Position numbers and translations under genes: made by a program
The notes under the pieces: generated by a model
Database searches by the model: none
What the model was told of the DNA's origin: nothing
The model's input: the letters and a program-made list of their open reading frames with translations, nothing else
Source of the DNA: UBA6136 sp044237765
GTDB taxonomy: Bacteria; Pseudomonadota; Gammaproteobacteria; Methylococcales; Methylococcaceae
Direction: 5' to 3'
DNA length: 64,000 nucleotides
Assembly: GCA_044237765.1 (NCBI GenBank)
Contig: JBIIEQ010000005.1
Location: 1-64,000, forward strand
In this document: positions 24,486-33,324 of the stretch, in pieces
Layout: each line of letters opens with the position of its first letter
Numbering within the stretch: the stretch's first letter is position 1

Positions 24486-25412
24486 TTACTGAAGCGGGAA
24501 ATGCCTGAGATACAGGGCCCAGGCAGCGGCGGTGCCAAGCAGCAGGAAGATGGCTGCAGAGATGAGGGCGCCGCGCCGGTAACGCTGTTTGAGTTGGTGT
24601 TCAGGCACGGTCGATAGCATGAAGAGGCGGCCGTCGGGTGGTTTCTTCAGCAGGTTGATGTCAGTCGGATGACGAGTTTCCCCCCACTCCTGCATGGATT
24701 CCCTTTCCGCCATGCTCAAGGCAATCTCCCATTCTGCCGGGCTGATGATGCCGTCACCATCCGTGTCGAAGCGCTGACGCAGCGCGGTGGGGTCTTGTTT
24801 CCAGCGACGGACCAGTGCGCGGATGGCGTCATCGAGAGTGCCGGGATCGGCGCTGCCAAGCGATTTTAGATAACCCATGGCGTAAAGTGGGACACCTTCG
24901 GCGATGCGGCTTTCCGAGTATCGATACTTGCCTGCGGACGCAAGGCGGTCCCAGAAGCCCTGCTCCGGAGGTGGCGCGCCGGGGCGGCGTGAGAGACCTC
25001 GCCAGTGTTGGCTGATGGAAGGAATGACTTCCGCGCCATCGGGATCGACGATGCAGCGGCCGGTGCCGTCATTCAGGTGAAAGATGGCTTCGCTGGTGCC
25101 GCTTTCGATCATTCGCCATTCGTCCTTGCCCTCGGTTTTTTCTTCCACCGTGTAGCGATACCAGACGCATCGATGACCGCTCAGGGGCGCGATGATGGGC
25201 GTGCCTTCCATCATCTGGGTCACACCTTCCAGTTCAACTTGCCCCTGGGACGCCGACCGGATCAGCGAGGCCGGGGTATCGGCGATCAGTCGCAGATGGG
25301 AAAGGTTGCGAAACAGCGATCGAAAGGCGGTGCCGGCTAACAGGGCCGCCGGGAGGAAGCCCATCCAGAAATGGGGAGATTGCACCTCCCGGATGAATTC
25401 CGGATACGACAT
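24486..25412 (-). CDS. GIDE-domain membrane protein with an EF-hand
   Basis: The 308-residue product has an N-terminal hydrophobic segment (about 15-30), then a GIDE-like domain (about 45-270). This domain is shared with the eukaryotic mitochondrial ligase MUL1 but in bacteria lacks the RING finger. A C-terminal membrane helix spans about 284-302. Within it lies a canonical EF-hand loop, Asp216 to Glu227 (DTDGDGIISPAE), predicting calcium binding. ATG 25412 is chosen because it begins just before the first hydrophobic segment; the longer frame overlaps lemA. It follows lemA by 41 nt, and GIDE and LemA genes often travel together. Function unknown. Confidence 0.75.
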   Translation of the reverse strand: MSYPEFIREVQSPHFWMGFLPAALLAGTAFRSLFRNLSHLRLIADTPASLIRSASQGQVELEGVTQMMEGTPIIAPLSGHRCVWYRYTVEEKTEGKDEWRMIESGTSEAIFHLNDGTGRCIVDPDGAEVIPSISQHWRGLSRRPGAPPPEQGFWDRLASAGKYRYSESRIAEGVPLYAMGYLKSLGSADPGTLDDAIRALVRRWKQDPTALRQRFDTDGDGIISPAEWEIALSMAERESMQEWGETRHPTDINLLKKPPDGRLFMLSTVPEHQLKQRYRRGALISAAIFLLLGTAAAWALYLRHFPLQ

Positions 25413-25453
25413 CTCCGGTGAGTCGACGGCTGATGAAGTTGGGAAGCCGCTGT

Positions 25454-26029
25454 TCAGCCACCGAACAGTGCGTGCAAATCCACGTTGGCGATCTCCTGCT
25501 CGGAAAATTCCAGGAGGTCGAAACTTTCGAAACCGAAAAACCGGGCCACGAAGAGATCGGGGAATTCTTCCAACCGGATATTGTTGGTGTTGACGCAATC
25601 GTTATAGAACTCCCGGCGGTCAGCGATGGCATTCTCGAGGCCAGTGATACGCGCTTCGAGAGTGCGAAAGGCGGTATTGGCCTTGAGGTCTGGGTACGCC
25701 TCCACCGCAGCAAAGAGTTGAAACAGGCCTTGCCGCAATTGGCCTTCGGCATTGCCCAGGGCCGGCAGGTTATGTTGTTCCCGCGCGCTGGAGACGTTGG
25801 AGCGCGCTCGCATCACGGCCTCCAGCGTTTCCCTTTCGTGTCGCATGTACTGCTTGCAGGTCTCCACCAGTTTGGGGAGTTCATCGTGACGCTGCTTGAG
25901 CAGCACGTCGATGTTGGACCAGGCCTTTGCCATATCATGCTTGAGGTTGACCAGCCGGTTGTAGATCAGGATGAGGTAACCGATGGCAATGACCAGAAGA
26001 CCCAGAACGATGAAGCCGGCGATGATCAT
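25454..26029 (-). CDS. lemA: LemA-family protein
   Basis: The 191-residue protein has one N-terminal membrane helix (about 3-23, LGLLVIAIGYLILIYN) and a helical-bundle LemA domain. Motifs VNLKHDMAKAWSNIDVLLKQRHDELPKLV (in parts), LEARITGLENAIADRREFYND and RFFGFE are typical. LemA proteins are envelope-anchored with the bundle facing out; their role is unclear. Upstream of the GIDE gene on the same strand. Confidence 0.93.
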   Translation of the reverse strand: MIIAGFIVLGLLVIAIGYLILIYNRLVNLKHDMAKAWSNIDVLLKQRHDELPKLVETCKQYMRHERETLEAVMRARSNVSSAREQHNLPALGNAEGQLRQGLFQLFAAVEAYPDLKANTAFRTLEARITGLENAIADRREFYNDCVNTNNIRLEEFPDLFVARFFGFESFDLLEFSEQEIANVDLHALFGG

Positions 26030-26149
26030 GGAGGGTCTCCGTAACAGGCCCAGGGGCGGGGAGTGGGTAGGTGTCTGCCGTTGATTTTATTACAAGAAGC
26101 CGAGTGCCGGGCTCGTGCCTGGTGTCTCGGGAGCAAGTGAGGGACTGTT

Positions 26150-26683
26150 GTGGGAATTCGGACATTGAACGGGGTCGCGCCCAAATTGGCTGAAGGCGTC
26201 TTTGTCGATGACAGCGCAGTGGTGATCGGTGACGTGACTTTAGGCCGGGAAGTCTCCATCTGGCCGATGTCGGTGCTGCGTGGCGACGTGAACTTCATCA
26301 CGATTGGTGATGAAACTAATATTCAGGACGGGTGCGTGCTGCATGTCACCCATCGCAGCGAGGCCAATCCGCAGGGGCATCCGCTGATTGTGGGCAAGGG
26401 CGTGACCGTGGGACACAAGGTCGTGCTGCACGGCTGTACGGTGGGCGATCTTTGCCTGATCGGCATTGGTGCGGTCATCATGGATGGCGCCGTGATCGAG
26501 GACCGTGTCATGGTCGGGGCCGGTGCCCTGGTGACGCCGGGCAAGCGGCTGGAGAGCGGTTTTCTTTATGTGGGCAGTCCTGCCCGCCCTTCAAGAAAGT
26601 TGCGCGATGAGGAGCTGGATTATCTGAGCTACTCCAGGGACGGTTATGTGCGGCTCAAGAACCGCCATCAATCCGGTGGGTGA
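26150..26683 (+). CDS. yrdA: Gamma-class carbonic anhydrase-family protein (YrdA-like)
   Basis: The 177-residue left-handed beta-helix hexapeptide-repeat protein belongs to the gamma carbonic anhydrase/YrdA group. Zn-ligand histidines are in VLHVTHRSE, VTVGHKVVLHGC. The repeats IGDVTLG, IGDETNIQDG and IGIGAVIMDGAVIEDRVMVGAGALV, read in parts, are clear. The start is GTG at 26150. Many relatives show little measurable activity, so CO2 hydration is a family inference. It sits divergent from lemA. Confidence 0.9.
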   Translation: MGIRTLNGVAPKLAEGVFVDDSAVVIGDVTLGREVSIWPMSVLRGDVNFITIGDETNIQDGCVLHVTHRSEANPQGHPLIVGKGVTVGHKVVLHGCTVGDLCLIGIGAVIMDGAVIEDRVMVGAGALVTPGKRLESGFLYVGSPARPSRKLRDEELDYLSYSRDGYVRLKNRHQSGG

Positions 26684-26691
26684 TTTGCCGG

Positions 26692-27528
26692 TCAGGATGA
26701 GCTGCGGCTGACATTCAGTTCGGCGATGACCGGGGCTGTGTCAGGCCGGATGCCACGCCAGAGATGAAAGGCTTCGGCGGCCTGTTCCACCAGCATCCCA
26801 ATGCCATCGACGCTGAGACGCGCACCCTGTTCCAGGCCCCAGCGCACAAAAGCGGTGGGTTCCATGCCATAGGCGAGGTCATAACAGGCCCCATCTTGGG
26901 CTAGAATGTTTGGCGGTAAGTCAGGCAAATCCCCGCTCAAGCTGGCTGCGGTGGCGTTGAGGATAAGGTCGTAATCGCCCCCCGCTAGCGTTGCAAAACC
27001 ACCACCGGTGATGGGACCAATATCACCGAATTCCGTCGCCAGTTGCGCCGCTTTTTCCGGCGTTCGATTGGCAATGGTCAGTCGTGATGGCTGCCGTTGC
27101 AGCAAGGGCTCCAGGATGCCACGGGTGGCGCCGCCGGCGCCCAGAATGAGGATGCGCTGACCGGTCAGGTCGAGGCCGAGGTTGTGGATCAGGTCGCGAA
27201 CCAGCCCGACACCATCGGTGTTTTCACCAAAAATCATGCCATCATCACGCAGTGCCAGTGTATTGACGGCCTTGCTGCGCTGCGCCCGGTCGCTCAGGGT
27301 ATCGGCTAGCCGGAACGCCAATTCCTTGAGTGGGACCGTGCAGTTGAGTCCTCGTCCCCCTGTTTGAAAGAAGGCTTTAACCGAGGGCTCGAATATCTCC
27401 GGCGTCACATCCTCGGCCGTGTAGGTCAGGGTTTGCCCGGTTTGTTCCGCGAACAGGCGATGAATGCGGGGGGACTGGCTGTGGCCAATAGGATGGCCGA
27501 AGACGGCATATCGATCAGCTGGGGGCAT
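26692..27528 (-). CDS. aroE: Shikimate dehydrogenase AroE
   Basis: AroE reduces 3-dehydroshikimate to shikimate with NADPH in aromatic amino acid synthesis. The 278 residues show the substrate-binding start YAVFGHPIGHSQSPRIH, catalytic Lys in NCTVPLKELAF, NTDGVGLVRDL and the Rossmann loop LILGAGGATRGIL. The C-terminal MLVEQAAEAFHLWRG is typical. The stop of the upstream hemB lies about 38 nt away on the same strand, so the two may be co-transcribed. Confidence 0.96.
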   Translation of the reverse strand: MPPADRYAVFGHPIGHSQSPRIHRLFAEQTGQTLTYTAEDVTPEIFEPSVKAFFQTGGRGLNCTVPLKELAFRLADTLSDRAQRSKAVNTLALRDDGMIFGENTDGVGLVRDLIHNLGLDLTGQRILILGAGGATRGILEPLLQRQPSRLTIANRTPEKAAQLATEFGDIGPITGGGFATLAGGDYDLILNATAASLSGDLPDLPPNILAQDGACYDLAYGMEPTAFVRWGLEQGARLSVDGIGMLVEQAAEAFHLWRGIRPDTAPVIAELNVSRSSS

Positions 27529-27566
27529 GGGTTGAAAGTGGGTCGGTTGCTAATGGGTAAGGCGGA

Positions 27567-28583
27567 TTATTCCTCGCGCAGCCACCGTGCCACGGTTTTT
27601 GCGGAGTAAGTGAGAATGGCATCCGCGCCCGCGCGCTTGAGCGAGAGCAGGGTTTCCAGCATGGTTTTCCGCTCGTCCAGCCAGCCATTCAGGGCAGCGG
27701 CCTTGAGCATGGCGTACTCGCCGCTGACCTGATAGGCGAAAGTCGGCACGCCGTATTGATCCTTGATGCGACGAATGATGTCGAGATAGGGTAACCCGGG
27801 TTTGATCATCACCATGTCAGCACCCTCGGCCAGATCCAGTTCCACCTCGCGGAGTGCTTCGTCGCTGTTGGCGGGGTCCATCTGGTAACTGTACTTGTTT
27901 CCGGCGCCTAAATTGGCGGCTGATCCGACGGCATCGCGGAAGGGACCGTAGAAGGCCGAGGCGTACTTGGCCGAGTAGGCCAGGATGCGGGTATGCCTAT
28001 GGCCGGCGGTTTCCAGTGCATCACGAATGGCACCAATACGGCCATCCATCATGTCCGAGGGGGCGACGATATCGACCCCGGCCGCGGCATGTGACAGCGC
28101 TTGTTTGACCAGTACCTCGACGGTTTCATCGTTCAGCACATAACCATCGGCATCGATGAGCCCATCCTGACCGTGGGAGGTGAAGGGGTCCAGCGCCACG
28201 TCGGAAATCACGCCCAACTTGGGAAAATTCTTCTTGATGGCACGGATCGCCCGTTGCGCCAGTCCTTCGGGATTAAAGGCTTCAGCGGCGTCGAGACTTT
28301 TTTGTGCTAGCGGCGTTACGGGAAAGATTGCGATCGCGGGGATGCCGAGTTGCACGGCTTCCTGACACTCTTCCAGTAACAGGTCAATACTCAGACGTTC
28401 GACACCCGGCATGGACGTCACGGGTTCTCGCCGCTGATCACTCTCCAGCACAAATAGCGGGTAAATCAGATCATCGACCGTCAGGCAGGTTTCCCGGACC
28501 AGGCGGCGGCTGAAATCATCGCGGCGCAAACGACGCGGGCGTTGTCTGGGGAAGGCGGGCTGGCTGGTGCGGAACATGGACAT
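27567..28583 (-). CDS. hemB: Delta-aminolevulinic acid dehydratase HemB (no zinc-cysteine site)
   Basis: HemB condenses two 5-aminolevulinate molecules into porphobilinogen for haem. The 338-residue product has both Schiff-base lysines, Lys206 (AYSAKYASAFYGPF) and Lys261 (VMIKPGLPYLD). The stretch VISDVALDPFTSHGQDG has aspartates where zinc enzymes have three cysteines, so it belongs to the magnesium/metal-independent class as in Pseudomonas. ATG 28583 (or 28577) fits the family start MFRTSQPAFPRQRPRRLR-like; the longer frame from 28787 runs into the divergent mlaC region and is rejected. Confidence 0.96.
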   Translation of the reverse strand: MSMFRTSQPAFPRQRPRRLRRDDFSRRLVRETCLTVDDLIYPLFVLESDQRREPVTSMPGVERLSIDLLLEECQEAVQLGIPAIAIFPVTPLAQKSLDAAEAFNPEGLAQRAIRAIKKNFPKLGVISDVALDPFTSHGQDGLIDADGYVLNDETVEVLVKQALSHAAAGVDIVAPSDMMDGRIGAIRDALETAGHRHTRILAYSAKYASAFYGPFRDAVGSAANLGAGNKYSYQMDPANSDEALREVELDLAEGADMVMIKPGLPYLDIIRRIKDQYGVPTFAYQVSGEYAMLKAAALNGWLDERKTMLETLLSLKRAGADAILTYSAKTVARWLREE

Positions 28584-28668
28584 CAGTGCGCGTGGGAGAA
28601 CATGTTCGTAGTGTATTAGAGGCCTGCAGGTTATGATAGGCAGTCTGGTTTTTCCTGGAGCGATATCA

Positions 28669-29343
28669 ATGAAATTGACGAAATCCATTTCTGGAGTCGG
28701 GGCTTGGCTTGGATCTATGTGGCTGATTTTTGGCGGGCTTTCCATCGCTTTGGCGGATGAGGCGCTGTCGCCCCCGCAGCAGGTCATTCAAAAAACCTCG
28801 GATCAGTTGCAGGTTTCCCTGCAGAAAGCGGAGTACAAGAACAACTTCAAGAAAGCCACGGCGCTGGTCGATCAGATCATCAATCCCAATGTGGATTTCG
28901 ATCGGGTATCCATTCTGGTTCTGGGCAAGCACTGGCGCACGGCAACGCCGGAGCAGAGGGAACGTTTCAAGCAGGAGTTTCGCTTGCTGCTGGTGAGAAC
29001 TTATACGACTGCCTTCACTGAATATTCCGACTGGAAAATTCGCTATCTGCCGATGGAGCAGGAGACATCCGGGAAGAAGGTCATGGTCAAGACCGAGATT
29101 CTTCAGGCCGGCGGGCAGCCCGTGGCCGTCAATTACCGCATGGTTGAGGATGGGGCTGGCTGGAAGGTTTACGACATTCTGATCGAGGGCATCAGTTTGT
29201 TACAGAACTACCGGGCCAGCTTCAACGATGAAATCGAGCAGTCCGGTTCACTCGATCAATTGATCGCTCACCTTGCCGAACGCAACGCCGGCGCGATGAA
29301 GGAGCCGGTCGGTGCCAGAGCTAACGGCAAGAGCGGCTCATAA
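28669..29343 (+). CDS. mlaC: MlaC-family phospholipid-binding protein
   Basis: The 224-residue periplasmic protein starts with a signal peptide ending near ALA (about residue 30). It belongs to the MlaC/Ttg2D family that carries phospholipids between the outer-membrane MlaA complex and the inner-membrane MlaFEDB transporter. Typical text: VDFDRVSILVLGKHWRTATPEQRERFKQEF in parts, and GWKVYDILIEGISLLQNYRASF. The usual mlaFED genes are not adjacent, so this is a solitary copy. ATG 28669 has TGGAG upstream and starts the signal peptide properly. It overlaps the convergent hemF end by 6 nt. Confidence 0.9.
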   Translation: MKLTKSISGVGAWLGSMWLIFGGLSIALADEALSPPQQVIQKTSDQLQVSLQKAEYKNNFKKATALVDQIINPNVDFDRVSILVLGKHWRTATPEQRERFKQEFRLLLVRTYTTAFTEYSDWKIRYLPMEQETSGKKVMVKTEILQAGGQPVAVNYRMVEDGAGWKVYDILIEGISLLQNYRASFNDEIEQSGSLDQLIAHLAERNAGAMKEPVGARANGKSGS

Positions 29344-30249
29344 CCAGTCGCGGGGCTTGAGGAAGTCGGTGTAAAGCCTTTCCTCGGCGCTGCCCGTTTC
29401 GGGTTTCCAGTTATAACGCCAGTGTGCGACGGGCGGCAGGGACATGAGAATGGATTCTGTCCGCCCGCCTGACTGAAGGCCAAACAGCGTTCCTCGGTCA
29501 AAGACCAGGTTGAATTCCACGTAGCGGCCACGGCGATAAAGCTGGAATTCCCTTTCCCGCTCGCCGTAAGGGGTGTTTTTCCGCTTCTGAACGATGGGCA
29601 GATAGGCCTTGAGGTAATGCTCACCGACGCTGCGCAGGAAGGCGAAGCACTGATCGAATCCCCATTCATTGAGATCATCAAAGAATAGCCCGCCGACGCC
29701 GCGAGTTTCATTGCGGTGCTTCAGGAAGAAATACTCGTCACACCATTTCTTGTATTCCGGGTAGACCTTTTCGCCAAAGGGCTGGCAAGCGTCACGGGCG
29801 GTTTGATGCCACGCTACGGCGTCTTCCTCGAAAGGGTAATACGGTGTGAGGTCGAAGCCGCCGCCAAACCACCAGACGGGAGGCTCGTTTTCCTTTTCGG
29901 CGATGAAGAAGCGCACGTTGGCGTGAGAGGTCGGAACATAGGGGTTGCGCGGGTGGATCACCAGCGACACCCCCAAGGCCTGAAAGCCTCGCCCCGCCAG
30001 GTCTGCACGATGTGCCGTTGCGGATGGCGGCAGAGTCTTGCCCACGACATGAGAGAAGTTGACACCTCCCTGCTCGATGACATCGCCGCCGGCCAAAACC
30101 CGGGTACGACCGCCTCCCACGCCGTTGTCGTAAGCCCAGCTGTCTTCCTGAAAGCGTGCCTTCGGCTCTTCGACTTCAAGGCCCTCACAGATGTGGTCCT
30201 GAAGATCCATAAGATAGGCTTTGACGGCTTCGATACTAGGCGCACTCAT
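29338..30249 (-). CDS. hemF: Oxygen-dependent coproporphyrinogen III oxidase HemF
   Basis: HemF decarboxylates coproporphyrinogen III to protoporphyrinogen IX using O2, so haem synthesis here has an aerobic route. The 303-residue product carries GGVNFSHVVG, the histidine-bearing NPYVPTSHANVRFF, GGGFDLTPYYPFEED, and the C-terminal YVEFNLVFDRGTLFGLQSGGRTESILMSLPP read in parts. The ATG at 30249 has AGGAGA 7 nt upstream; a longer frame from 30321 is not supported. Convergent with mlaC. Confidence 0.97.
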   Translation of the reverse strand: MSAPSIEAVKAYLMDLQDHICEGLEVEEPKARFQEDSWAYDNGVGGGRTRVLAGGDVIEQGGVNFSHVVGKTLPPSATAHRADLAGRGFQALGVSLVIHPRNPYVPTSHANVRFFIAEKENEPPVWWFGGGFDLTPYYPFEEDAVAWHQTARDACQPFGEKVYPEYKKWCDEYFFLKHRNETRGVGGLFFDDLNEWGFDQCFAFLRSVGEHYLKAYLPIVQKRKNTPYGEREREFQLYRRGRYVEFNLVFDRGTLFGLQSGGRTESILMSLPPVAHWRYNWKPETGSAEERLYTDFLKPRDWL

Positions 30250-30379
30250 GAGGTCTCCTGCGTGATCGGCGGATGCCGGGGGTTGGCTTTCTGGAGGGAG
30301 CCAGTCTGCCGGAAATGGCAAAAAATTCTAACATGAGCGCCTTCATGGACTTCGCGCGTTTTTTCATCTACAGGCTCTG

Positions 30380-31384
30380 ATGGTACGTCCCGGATTGATC
30401 ACTCTGAATAAAGACTTGTCGCCTTATGCTGGGCTGGCCGACTTTTTCCGAACTCCCGGTTTGAAGCCATGGGCAGAGCTTCTGCCGAGCCAACTGGATC
30501 GCGCGTTCAGTGCCGACCGGCACGGGGATTGGCCGAAATGGAGCGATATTTTGCGTCGCTTGCCCGCCTGTCCCGTGGATCGTGTGGATCTGAATGCATC
30601 CGCCGTCACGATCGAGGGCGTATTTGATGCGGAGTGCCGGGCGGTTACCGAGGCCTTGTTACGGTCATTACATCCCTGGCGCAAAGGGCCCTATGAAATT
30701 TTTGGGATTCACATCGACACGGAATGGCGTTCCGACTGGAAATGGGAGCGGTTGGCTGATCAGATTAGCCCGCTCGGGGGGCGCCTGGTGCTGGATGTGG
30801 GGTGTGGCAGTGGCTATCACGCCTGGCGGATGGCTGGGTCCGGCGCGAAGGGGGTAATCGGTATTGACCCTACGCTGCTCAGTGTGGCGCAGTTTCTAGC
30901 GGTGCGACATTTTGCCGGGGTCTATCCGGTGCATGTGTTGCCGGTGGGGATTGATGATGTGCCGCCCAATCTCAGGGTTTTCGATACCGTGTTTTCGATG
31001 GGAGTGCTCTACCATCGCCGCTCTCCGCTTGATCATTTGCTGGAACTTAAGGCCTGTCTGCGTCAGGGGGGGGAGCTGGTGCTGGAAACCCTGGTGATTG
31101 AAGGTGAGGCAAGGCAGGTGCTGTTGCCGGAGGGCCGCTACGCGCAGATGCGCAATGTCTGGTTCATTCCCTCCGTGCTGATGTTGGAGGGCTGGCTGAA
31201 ACGCTGCGGTTACAAAAATATCCGCCTGGTCGATGTCAGCAAAACAACCACCGAGGAGCAGCGGTCGACAGACTGGATGCAATTCCAGTCGTTGCGGGAT
31301 TTTCTCGATCCTCACGACCCAAACCTTACGGTCGAGGGTTTGCCGGCTCCACGCCGCGCCATTTTTTTGGCGAATAGTCCATAG
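30380..31384 (+). CDS. cmoB: tRNA U34 carboxymethyltransferase CmoB
   Basis: CmoB transfers a carboxymethyl group from carboxy-SAM to 5-hydroxyuridine-34 of tRNA. The 334-residue product has the long N-terminal domain (KPWAELLPSQLDRAF, HPWRKGPYEIFGIHIDTEWRSDWKW in parts) and a Rossmann methyltransferase core with VLDVGCGSGYHAWRM and FSMGVLYHRRSPLDHL. Its partner CmoA, which makes carboxy-SAM, is usually adjacent but is absent here. It is followed by rimO, another RNA/ribosome modification enzyme, 58 nt on. Confidence 0.96.
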   Translation: MVRPGLITLNKDLSPYAGLADFFRTPGLKPWAELLPSQLDRAFSADRHGDWPKWSDILRRLPACPVDRVDLNASAVTIEGVFDAECRAVTEALLRSLHPWRKGPYEIFGIHIDTEWRSDWKWERLADQISPLGGRLVLDVGCGSGYHAWRMAGSGAKGVIGIDPTLLSVAQFLAVRHFAGVYPVHVLPVGIDDVPPNLRVFDTVFSMGVLYHRRSPLDHLLELKACLRQGGELVLETLVIEGEARQVLLPEGRYAQMRNVWFIPSVLMLEGWLKRCGYKNIRLVDVSKTTTEEQRSTDWMQFQSLRDFLDPHDPNLTVEGLPAPRRAIFLANSP

Positions 31385-31442
31385 GCCCGTGTTTTCCCGC
31401 TTCGGCTAGAATGGCCGACCATTTTTTTCAAGGCATGCCATC

Positions 31443-32756
<1,314 letters not shown>

Positions 32757-32759
32757 GCC

Positions 32760-32795
32760 GGGACCAAAAGCAGCCATCCGCTGCCCGGTCCCTTT
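32760..32795. terminator. Hairpin between convergent rimO and slyD
   Basis: GGGACC (32760-32765) pairs with GGTCCC (32787-32792), enclosing GCAGC / GCTGC. Three T follow on the plus strand. It may serve both converging genes. Confidence 0.6.
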
Positions 32796-32806
32796 CGCGG
32801 ATTCAG

Positions 32807-33292
32807 TTAGTGATGGTGATGTCCACCCGGGCCATGAACATGACCGTGTTCCAGCTCTTCGGCGGTGGCATCCCGGATCTCGGTGACTTCAACATCGAAG
32901 GTCAGCGTGATCCCCGCCATGGGGTGGTTTCCGTCAAGAATGACTTCATCGCCATCCACGTCGATGACGGTGACCAGTTGCATGCCCTCCGGTGACTGTG
33001 CCTGAAACTGCATGCCGGGAAGAATCTGGTCCACGCCTTGAAAGGCGCTCTTGGGGACCGACTGCACCATTTCATTGTCGCGCTCGCCGTAGCCATCCGC
33101 CGGGGCAACGGTGACGCTGAATTTATCGCCCAAAGCCCGGCCACTCAGGGCGTTCTCCAAGCCGGGAATGATGTTGCCCAGTCCGTGCAGGTAGGCCAAC
33201 GGTTCCTGTCCTTCGGAACTATCAAGAATGTCGCCGGCGTCGTTGGTGAGTTTGTAGTGGATGGAAACGACCTTATTGTTTGCGATCTGCAT
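32807..33292 (-). CDS. slyD: FKBP-type peptidyl-prolyl isomerase SlyD
   Basis: SlyD is a cytoplasmic prolyl isomerase/chaperone with a metal-binding tail. The 161-residue product starts MQIANNKVVSIHYKL and has EPLAYLHGLGNIIPGLENAL, the insert-in-flap domain (about 70-125), and GNHPMAGITLTFDVEV. The C terminus HGHVHGPGGHHHH is a short His-rich metal-binding tail, which supports nickel handling. ATG 33292 is preferred; the longer frame to 33406 crosses into the pcnB start region. Confidence 0.95.
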   Translation of the reverse strand: MQIANNKVVSIHYKLTNDAGDILDSSEGQEPLAYLHGLGNIIPGLENALSGRALGDKFSVTVAPADGYGERDNEMVQSVPKSAFQGVDQILPGMQFQAQSPEGMQLVTVIDVDGDEVILDGNHPMAGITLTFDVEVTEIRDATAEELEHGHVHGPGGHHHH

Positions 33293-33324
33293 GAATGTCT
33301 CGATACTCGTGAATTTGAGCCGGC

